Assembly: GCA_030584025.1 (NCBI GenBank)
Contig: CP129487.1
Span: 682,001 to 746,000 of the forward strand
Length of the DNA stretch: 64,000 bases
Direction of reading: 5' to 3'
Source of the DNA: Cyclobacteriaceae bacterium
GTDB lineage: Bacteria; Bacteroidota; Bacteroidia; Cytophagales; Cyclobacteriaceae
The position numbers and the translations under genes were made by a program. The notes under the pieces are model-generated. The model was given only the letters and a program-made list of their open reading frames with translations. It did no database searches and was not told the origin of the DNA. Positions 25,848 through 31,779 of this stretch are shown here, piece by piece. Positions within the stretch are counted from its first letter, which is position 1; each line of letters opens with the position of its first letter.

Positions 25848-26201
25848 CTAAAACATGACATCATCCCATCTGAATTTAGCTAGTAATCTGGCCTCTGCGA
25901 GAAGTTTAGGTGTAGGGACCTCAGACTTGTTTACCAGCATTACCAATTTACACTTGGTATTTTTGGGATTGTTCATTTTTCGGGTAGCGATAACGATCAG
26001 CGCATCGTTAGAGAATGCTCTAAGTATCATGAATTTGCTCGTGCCGCTAAGCCTGGATCCAACCGGAGGGGGATTAATGGTCCTTTTAACTTTCTCTAAA
26101 ACCTTTACCAGAATCTTATCATGGTACAAGACCTCTTCCATGTAGCCACCAATTACACCGATGTATTTTTCTCTTCTGTTTGCTCTAAGGATTGTTAGCA
26201 T
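25848..26201 (-). CDS. hypothetical protein, conserved with a downstream remnant
   Basis: A 117-residue basic protein (MLTILRANRREKYIGVIGGY at the start) convergent with the GHKL gene. Its last 27 codons have a diverged second copy at about 30751-30836, where the protein reads NKSAIPTSGLLVEARL in place of NKSEVPTPKLLAEARL. Differences fall mainly at third positions, supporting coding. However, a plus-strand frame (25855-26145) shares the same wobble positions and is conserved equally well, so the strand cannot be settled that way. I prefer the minus strand because its composition is that of a soluble protein, while the plus-strand product is Leu/Ser/Phe-rich. No family is recognised. Confidence 0.4.
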   Translation of the reverse strand: MLTILRANRREKYIGVIGGYMEEVLYHDKILVKVLEKVKRTINPPPVGSRLSGTSKFMILRAFSNDALIVIATRKMNNPKNTKCKLVMLVNKSEVPTPKLLAEARLLAKFRWDDVMF

Positions 26202-26234
26202 GATAGTATGTATTAACTACCATATCCTTATTGA

Positions 26235-26441
26235 ATAAACGCGGTAAAAAATAATGAAGATACTCCCCGCTACATTATCCGCTTAGGACGAGTAACTGTC
26301 CTGAATGAATTCGATCATGATCTGGATAAAGATAAGGCTTGCCAACGCTTGGCCTTCATTAGATTTTTAGAGAAATCTTATTACTTATTTGCTGCATCAG
26401 TGCTTTCAGGAATCGAACTTCGAGGATACTTTAAGAGTTGA
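26235..26441 (+). pseudogene. remnant of an unknown gene (no start codon)
   Basis: Sixty-eight codons are open between an in-frame stop at 26232 and a TGA at 26439. The translation is protein-like: NNEDTPRYIIRLGRVTVLNE, then DKDKACQRLAFIRFLEKSYY, then LFAASVLSGIELRGYF. No ATG, GTG or TTG start is available near the beginning, so I take it for the 3' end of a gene lost by deletion. The family is unknown. Confidence 0.4.
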
Positions 26442-26456
26442 TGGCTCCAAGTAATA

Positions 26457-27059
26457 TTACTTTATCTTATTTAAGGTCATAAAAGTTTTGACTGTTGCCC
26501 TGTTAGCTTTGACTAAATTTCCGATAGTAGAGAGGCTGAAACCCCGTTTACGATATTCACGTATTTCATTTTCCCGTCCGGTCAATTTTATTTTAACTGA
26601 TTTTTTACCCTTTGGTCTTCCTACACTTTTTCCATTAGCCTCTCGCTTGATACGACCATTGGCAACCCTTTGAGATATAAGTGATTTTTCAACTTTCTGA
26701 CAAAGAAGTAGGCAGGCTTTGAGCTGTGGTGTTTTTTTGCCGTCTAACAGGATATCCTCTTTGATTGCATAAGTTCGTATATTCTTGTGGAGAAGCCTCT
26801 GAAGAGCATCAGAGACAATGGTAAATGAAGGTCCCAATACAGAAATGTCGGACAGGATTAGCATAGAACCCGCTTTTATAGCTTTTATCGCTTCAATGTT
26901 TGCTTTTGGAAAGTGCCGTTTTCCCCCCGGAGAATCCTCAATCCATTCTGTGACAGAAATGTGCTTGGCTGAAGCATATGTTGAGATCAATTTTCTCTGG
27001 TTGAGTGAATCCATGACCCCAGCTGCTGATCTCAAAAGCGCATATTTTACCAAAGCCAA
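26457..27059 (-). CDS. Mpi-type serine recombinase-like protein lacking catalytic residues
   Basis: A 200-residue protein with the layout of Bacteroides master-invertase (Mpi) recombinases: an N-terminal resolvase fold, the long helix KVEKSLISQRVANGRIKREA, the linker SVGRPKGKK and a C-terminal helix-turn-helix FSLSTIGNLVKANRATVKTF. However, the usual Y-x-R-V-S-T-x-x-Q start, which carries the nucleophilic serine, reads YALLRSAAG, and the usual arginine-rich LSRLGRS reads LSDISVLGPS. The active-site serine and arginines therefore appear lost. It may be a DNA-binding relic or regulator. It starts with TTG at 27059, an in-frame stop lying just upstream. Resolvase genes also accompany Tn5053-type modules (tniR), so it may be the element's former resolvase. 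Confidence 0.65.
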   Translation of the reverse strand: MALVKYALLRSAAGVMDSLNQRKLISTYASAKHISVTEWIEDSPGGKRHFPKANIEAIKAIKAGSMLILSDISVLGPSFTIVSDALQRLLHKNIRTYAIKEDILLDGKKTPQLKACLLLCQKVEKSLISQRVANGRIKREANGKSVGRPKGKKSVKIKLTGRENEIREYRKRGFSLSTIGNLVKANRATVKTFMTLNKIK

Positions 27060-27252
27060 TGTTCAATAAATTGATATCAAAAAATTAATCAAAAAACGTT
27101 TAAATAAATGATATAAAAAAACTATCTTACGTAGACTTTTAAATGAAGTGTTTAAAGTTCGGTTGGCGTTGATTTTCAGGGAATTTATTTAATATTATTC
27201 AGCGACTCTCGTTTGAATATTCGCCTTAGGATGTTGAATTTTGTAAATAGTA

Positions 27253-27849
27253 ATGCTTATGGATATGGGTGTAAATAACAAAGCTGAGCTGATGCTTGCA
27301 TTGCTTTATGCGGGGATGGATAATTCACAGAATCAGAAGTCTCAGCCAGTTGAGGGTATAACCCGATTGGAAAAGTTGCTTTTCCTGCTCAAGATGGAGG
27401 GGGGCTTCCTGAAAAATGTATCCGATGAGGATGATTTTCATTTTTACCCATTCCGGATGGGGCCTTGGACAAACGAAGTGTACGATGAGATTGACTTTCT
27501 CGAATCATTAGGACTGGTAACTAAAAAGGATGATGCCAGTAAGGAAGCGAACCCGGCTGATCAGGCCTATGTTGAAGAACTTATTTCAAACACGATCCTT
27601 ACCAAATATCAAAAGACCGACTTTGGAATGGATAAGGGAACTGAAGTCTTTAGTCTGACAGTTGAAGGCAAAAATAAAGCACTGAATATATGGAATCGTT
27701 TGAGTCAGGAAGAAAAAGATAACATTGTTGATCTGAAGAGGAGATTCAATACAATGAACCTTAAACAATTTCTTCGCTATGTATATCAAAAGTATCCACA
27801 ATACGCCACGGAATCAGAAATCAAGGATGCTTTAGGTATCGACTGGTAA
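27253..27849 (+). CDS. YwgA/Panacea-like protein, first gene of a four-gene cargo operon
   Basis: A 198-residue cytosolic protein. RLEKLLFLLKMEGGF, then FHFYPFRMGPWTNEVYDEID followed by FLESLGLV, then FSLTVEGKNKALNIW, and YVYQKYPQYATESEI near the end match the general pattern of YwgA and the SocA-like Panacea antitoxins: a winged-helix protein with a K-L-x-K-L-L-F and Y/F-G-P-W/Y core. Members of these groups act as antitoxins or accessory proteins in several defence loci. It starts an operon with 24 bases to the next gene; the following two junctions overlap by 8 bases. The similarity is by pattern only. Confidence 0.55.
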   Translation: MLMDMGVNNKAELMLALLYAGMDNSQNQKSQPVEGITRLEKLLFLLKMEGGFLKNVSDEDDFHFYPFRMGPWTNEVYDEIDFLESLGLVTKKDDASKEANPADQAYVEELISNTILTKYQKTDFGMDKGTEVFSLTVEGKNKALNIWNRLSQEEKDNIVDLKRRFNTMNLKQFLRYVYQKYPQYATESEIKDALGIDW

Positions 27850-27872
27850 ACGTATTACCTAACCTCTAAACC

Positions 27873-28580
27873 ATGAGTCAGTTCCTAGAAGCTTTTGGCA
27901 CAAATCTTACCGTCATTGCTGCCCTCTTTGCTATTTTCCTCTTTTTCGCACAGGCTTTTTGGAAATTAATTGAGTTTGAAAAAACATTGCGTGATGACAA
28001 TTGGCAAAAGGTAAGAGATTTGAACAACCATTTTCGCAAGGCAAGCATAGAACCAAGGATTCAAAAATTATACTACGAAGTTTACAAAGGTGGGTTCCGG
28101 TGGGGAGTTGATTTTTTAAAAGGCTTCATTTATCAGACGAATGATGCTACCGGGGAAAATGAATTGTTGCCAAATGAAAAGATCAAGGAGGCTCTAACCG
28201 AACTACATGATGGGCTAGTTGCTGAAAACACTAAAATTGATGATGAATCGAAGAAGTTTCCTTACTCAATTGAGGGCCAGAGTTTCTTTGCAACGCTAGA
28301 TAGTCTTTATGAAGGTAAACGAAAGATCAACTCACGATATAAGCGAATGATTATGTTTTGCAGGCTGGTGGGAGCAGGCACCCTTGCATCGTGTTTACTT
28401 ATGTTGATTGGAATATTTCTGCAAGCTGGTAAAATGACTGATGAAAAAATTATGCTCATATGGCTTTTGATCAGTATTTTGGTTGTTGTTACAACTTTGG
28501 TTTTTTTGGCCGTAACACTACATGCAAAAAATAAATTAAGTGATGAATGGGAGTTCAAACAGATCTACGGCAATGAATGA
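27873..28580 (+). CDS. three-helix membrane protein of the cargo operon
   Basis: A 235-residue protein with one N-terminal transmembrane helix (about residues 9-31, NLTVIAALFAIFLFFAQAFW), a charged cytoplasmic middle of about 125 residues, and two C-terminal helices (about 163-187 and 195-218). Family unknown. Its stop overlaps the start of the nuclease-like gene (ATGAATGA at 28573-28580), so production of the two is probably coupled. A membrane protein next to a nuclease-like protein is a common arrangement in bacterial defence modules, where the membrane component is an effector; that role is not shown here. Confidence 0.65.
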   Translation: MSQFLEAFGTNLTVIAALFAIFLFFAQAFWKLIEFEKTLRDDNWQKVRDLNNHFRKASIEPRIQKLYYEVYKGGFRWGVDFLKGFIYQTNDATGENELLPNEKIKEALTELHDGLVAENTKIDDESKKFPYSIEGQSFFATLDSLYEGKRKINSRYKRMIMFCRLVGAGTLASCLLMLIGIFLQAGKMTDEKIMLIWLLISILVVVTTLVFLAVTLHAKNKLSDEWEFKQIYGNE

Positions 28581-29019
28581 GCGAAAGGTTCTTTCAGAAA
28601 ATGCTGTGAACGATTTGGTTTCTCAAAGCTTAGTTAAAGCAGGGTTTAAAGTTTTAACTAGGGTAAGATTAAATCCTGCTGAATTAGATATCGTTTTATT
28701 TGACCCCCGGACATTGGAGCTCACTAATATAGAAATAAAAAAGAATCGATGGGAACGCTTGTTTCAACAAGCATTGAGGGGTAAGTTATATTGTCACTAT
28801 TCAGTCGTGATGGTACCAATTTGGTCGAAAGAGAAAATTGACCTAACTTCATTTATTCATGAGGGGATAGGTATCATTTTTTATGAAGAGCTATCTCCTA
28901 CTGAAGTTAAGCTTCATTACGAAGCTGCCCCTATAAGAAGTACGCAATTGAATAGGAATTTAAAAAAAATGCTCTACCAGGAAATTTCATCCAAGCACGC
29001 TCACACCATATATGCTTAA
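28573..29019 (+). CDS. PD-(D/E)XK nuclease-like protein
   Basis: A 148-residue protein from the ATG at 28573, which overlaps the preceding stop. It has the compact PD-(D/E)XK pattern: an N-terminal helix ENAVNDLVSQSLVKAGF, then AELDIVLFDP with Asp39, then NIEIKKNRW with Glu54-x-Lys56, and FQQALRGKLYCHYSVVMVP with Gln66, the last helix/strand pair typical of the fold. Such folds cleave or bind DNA, and the motif is complete enough to expect metal-dependent activity. The C-terminal 50 residues are basic and helical. It overlaps the next gene by 8 bases. The target cannot be read from sequence. Confidence 0.65.
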   Translation: MNERKVLSENAVNDLVSQSLVKAGFKVLTRVRLNPAELDIVLFDPRTLELTNIEIKKNRWERLFQQALRGKLYCHYSVVMVPIWSKEKIDLTSFIHEGIGIIFYEELSPTEVKLHYEAAPIRSTQLNRNLKKMLYQEISSKHAHTIYA

Positions 29020-30319
29020 GCAAAGTAAGGAACTTCAATTATTCTTGCGTTATGGACTTTCCAGGAAGAAAGATCTGCTTAAGGACATGAAACCCACTTA
29101 TGATGGTTTGATTATTCCGGCAAATATTCTTCTCTATCAATATAAAGGAACACCTGCTGTAATTTACACCACCGGCCAACCATTTGCCGTTGACCCAATG
29201 TCATTCTTATTTGCTCATCCGTTAAGTGATTTTAAGAAGCGAATAGCAAAGGGTAGTCAAAAGTTTAAACCTTCCTTTGCTAAACTTGTTACCGGTTATG
29301 GCGAGAACCCTGAATTTTTTCTAAGCACCGACTACCGAACACTTGTTGAATATCTGACCAAGAACGAGAAAAGATTATCTCCCTTTGTTGATAACTGCCT
29401 TGAGTTTCAATGGTCTCTTGTTCAAAGTACAATTTCCAAATCAAAAGATTTACTACCTGAAGGAGTTGAACCTGATGTAAGACCTGCATTTTTGGCCCCA
29501 CCATACTTTGCTTACAGCGCGGGTGACGGAGCTGCAAAGTTGAACGCGAAAATATTGGAGTATGTTGCTAGTCATGAAAGATGGAAAAAACTTGATTTGT
29601 TTCCGGTTATATTCGCAGAGCGTAAAAACCTTAATGATGAGTTCGTTGAGCATATCCGAACTGAGGTAACGAAGTATAATTTCAAAGGTCATTGCATTTG
29701 GATTGATAATTTTGATGAACGGGATGCCAGAAAAAATGAAATAATTTCTTTAGGCAACCTTATTAAACTTTTAGCTCGAGATGGGAAACAGACGTTGATC
29801 ATGTATGGTGGCTTTTTTAGCATGCTGTTTTTTAAGTTCGGCTTGACAGGTATTTCCCATGGAATAGCCTATTCAGAGTCAAAGTCTATGTTCTCTATGG
29901 TTCGGCAGTCGAGTGGAGCTGCGCCTGTGCGATACTATATTCCCATGTTGCATCAGTTCGTTACAATCGAAAACGCGCTAACCATCCTGCGTGTTCGTCA
30001 GGACTTGGTGTGTGACTGCCCGGTATGCAAAAAGGTCATGAGAGGTGACATTGAAAATATCACCAGGTTCCTTAAAGAAGAGGAACTGGCTGAAATTCAT
30101 TTTTTACTTAATCGTGAAAAAGAAAAAAAACTGGTTTCAGGTTTCGAAAACCTTAATGATATCGTTCATTACCTCGACTACATATTAGATTTGAATAAAG
30201 GAATTGATGCGATCACTCGTAAATATAAAATTTCTGAAACTAAGTATGAAGATCGACCAATAGTGACCTTTGAAGCAATGAAAGCATGGAAATCAGCTTT
30301 CGAGGATATGAACAAATGA
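29012..30319 (+). CDS. unknown protein with tRNA-guanine-transglycosylase-like zinc motif
   Basis: A 435-residue protein, last of the four-gene operon. Near the C-terminus it has Cys334-Asp-Cys336-Pro-Val-Cys339 and then His363, i.e. CxCxxC-x23-H, almost the same as the zinc site of tRNA-guanine transglycosylases (CxCxxC-x25-H). Before it comes an alternating strand/helix region (FPVIFAERK; CIWIDNFDERD; TLIMYGGFFSMLFF; GISHGIAYSESK) compatible with a TIM barrel. This makes it a possible distant TGT/DpdA-like base-exchange protein, but overall similarity to TGT is not evident by eye and catalytic aspartates are not assigned. The N-terminal 150 residues are unassigned. Alternatively it is a zinc-stabilised barrel of unrelated activity. 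Confidence 0.5.
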   Translation: MLKQSKELQLFLRYGLSRKKDLLKDMKPTYDGLIIPANILLYQYKGTPAVIYTTGQPFAVDPMSFLFAHPLSDFKKRIAKGSQKFKPSFAKLVTGYGENPEFFLSTDYRTLVEYLTKNEKRLSPFVDNCLEFQWSLVQSTISKSKDLLPEGVEPDVRPAFLAPPYFAYSAGDGAAKLNAKILEYVASHERWKKLDLFPVIFAERKNLNDEFVEHIRTEVTKYNFKGHCIWIDNFDERDARKNEIISLGNLIKLLARDGKQTLIMYGGFFSMLFFKFGLTGISHGIAYSESKSMFSMVRQSSGAAPVRYYIPMLHQFVTIENALTILRVRQDLVCDCPVCKKVMRGDIENITRFLKEEELAEIHFLLNREKEKKLVSGFENLNDIVHYLDYILDLNKGIDAITRKYKISETKYEDRPIVTFEAMKAWKSAFEDMNK

Positions 30320-30399
30320 ATTTTTATTAGTCAAACTGGCATGTGTTATAAGTACAGTATTGACTGCTTTCTCATCTCTATCCACAAGTGAATGTAATA

Positions 30400-30727
30400 T
30401 ATACTATATTCACTATTTTGGATTTCGGTGTTGACTTTTTGGACAACATGAAATAAAGAGAAGAAGTAATCTGCCAGTCCGAAGCTATTCAATGCGTATT
30501 GAATGGAAGAAAGCTCAAGGACATCACGGAATTGACTATTTGAAACAATTAGCCGAAATTTTCTTGAGAATGATTCGGAGCCATTGGTTATATCAGGAGG
30601 AACCTCGGTTTAGTATAGTGAAAATGGTTTTCATAAACATTACTTGTTGCCTGGTGTTTTTCGAGGTTCAATAGTTAATATTTCAATAAAGGTAAAACGA
30701 GTTCAGTTTGTACGGTTTGCTGCTTAA
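30400..30727 (+). pseudogene. decayed paralogue of the GHKL ATPase gene
   Basis: The translation can be followed alongside the 3' half of the gene at 24965-25816: FTILDFGVDF matches FTIVDCGVGF, REEVICQSEAIQCVLNG matches KEEVVCESDAIQYALNG, SEPLVISGGTSV matches GELLVISGGTAV, and GVFRGSIVNISIKVKRVQF matches GIFRGSIINLSVRIKRVEF, ending FAA-stop. Two in-frame stops and at least one frame change show that it is dead. The upstream part of this 546-base gap (30320-30399) has no clear content. Confidence 0.8.
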
Positions 30728-30750
30728 AGAATATTTTGATATCAAATTAA

Positions 30751-30836
30751 AAACATAACCTCTTCCCACCTGAATTTAGTAGGTAACCTGGCCTCAACGA
30801 GAAGCCCTGAAGTAGGGATTGCCGATTTGTTTGAAA
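30751..30836 (+). repeat. diverged copy of the sequence at 25851-25936
   Basis: The block beginning AAACATAACCTCTTCCCACC corresponds without gaps to AAACATGACATCATCCCATC at 25851. In both places it follows the 3' end of the GHKL gene at a similar distance, so the original duplication covered at least the GHKL 3' half plus this downstream piece. Confidence 0.75.
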
Positions 30837-30865
30837 TTAGTAATAATTAATTAGAATTGATCGGA

Positions 30866-31504
30866 TTACGACTCCACCCTCAACAACCCATTCCTATGAA
30901 AATACTCCACCAGCTCAATTGAATTCGAAACATTGAGCCTCTTGATTAGACGGTGCCGGTAGGTTTCAGCTGTACGGACAGAAATTTCCAATTCTTCAGC
31001 AATTTCTTCACTTGAATACCCTTGACTGAGGAGTTCGACCAGTCTTAACTCAGTCTCGGAAAAGTCAAAATCCAAAGCGCCTTCATTTTTGAGATTGATA
31101 TGCTCTCGCATTTTAGGGCAGATATAAGTTCGTCCCTTCATTACTGCCTGAATGGCCTTAACAAGCGTTTCTGGATCATCGCCTTTAGTAACAAATCCTT
31201 TAACACCAAGCTGAACAAGGCCATTCACCAGGGCATGACCGTCAAACATGGTGTTTACGATAATCCGGGTGTGCTTATTTTGTTCTAAAAGAATTTTGGC
31301 TGTTTCATAGCCATTTAGCTCAGGCATGGAAATGTCAAGGAGAAACAAATCTATCGGGTACTTTTTTGCCAGGTTAATCACTTCATTACCATTCGCTGCC
31401 TCATAAAATTTAGAGGCAACCTTGGTGACTTTCAAAAATGTGATGACGCCTTTTCTGACCAGCGCATGGTCATCGGCTACGAGAATTGAAGTACGTACAG
31501 GCAT
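30866..31504 (-). CDS. NarL/LuxR-family response regulator
   Basis: A 212-residue two-domain regulator. The receiver domain (about 1-125) has the acidic pair Asp11-Asp12, phospho-acceptor Asp57 in LFLLDISMPE and Lys107 in GFVTKG. The C-terminal LuxR helix-turn-helix is ELLSQGYSSEEIAEELEISV followed by RTAETYRHRLIKRLNV. It should bind DNA as a dimer when phosphorylated. No partner sensor kinase is beside it. It is transcribed away from the RHS operon, with two perfect palindromes in the 275 bases between, which makes self-control and control of the RHS genes plausible. It lies inside the transposon. Confidence 0.92.
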   Translation of the reverse strand: MPVRTSILVADDHALVRKGVITFLKVTKVASKFYEAANGNEVINLAKKYPIDLFLLDISMPELNGYETAKILLEQNKHTRIIVNTMFDGHALVNGLVQLGVKGFVTKGDDPETLVKAIQAVMKGRTYICPKMREHINLKNEGALDFDFSETELRLVELLSQGYSSEEIAEELEISVRTAETYRHRLIKRLNVSNSIELVEYFHRNGLLRVES

Positions 31505-31625
31505 ATTCGGGGGACGTTAAATTTTGCCTTATTTTTTAATGCCAAGGTAATAAAGAAGTAAGATTTGTTCTACTATTCAAGAAAATCAAAAATTTTCCTT
31601 TGAAAGGAATCTGGATTCAGGGTTC

Positions 31626-31645
31626 GTGTCGTATTTCTACGACAC
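31626..31645. promoter_or_regulatory. perfect palindrome between the response regulator and RHS genes
   Basis: GTGTCGTA-tttc-TACGACAC, with 8-base arms (31626-31633 and 31638-31645), is followed by TTTTT. It could be an operator for the divergent LuxR-type regulator; the T-run also makes it look like a small terminator or attenuator. Confidence 0.5.
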
Positions 31646-31719
31646 TTTTTAAGTGTAAGAAAGCTTAACGATCATATTACTCTCATTTTTCTTAAATTTT
31701 TAATTTTTGCCCTACGAGT

Positions 31720-31745
31720 GGATATGATTTAACTGAATCATATCC
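31720..31745. promoter_or_regulatory. perfect palindrome in the RHS operon leader
   Basis: GGATATGATT (31720-31729) pairs with AATCATATCC (31736-31745) around a six-base centre. It lies 34 bases before the RHS start codon and just downstream of TAATTTTTGCC, a near match to a -7 promoter element. It may be an operator or an RNA hairpin in the leader. Confidence 0.5.
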
Positions 31746-31779
31746 TTCAAGTTAATTTCAAACAAAATTTAAATCTTTA

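Noticed and set aside
25855..26145. A 96-residue plus-strand gene after the GHKL ATPase
   Set aside because: Leu/Ser/Phe-rich like an antisense shadow; the minus-strand frame is more protein-like, although conservation does not settle it.
29012..30319. Calling this gene DpdA or a true tRNA-guanine transglycosylase
   Set aside because: Only the zinc-ligand spacing is clear; catalytic residues and partner genes are not seen.
31626..31650. The GTGTCGTA palindrome plus T-run as a simple terminator
   Set aside because: It lies between divergent genes, where no plus-strand transcript is expected to end; an operator or attenuator is at least as likely, so it is listed as regulatory.
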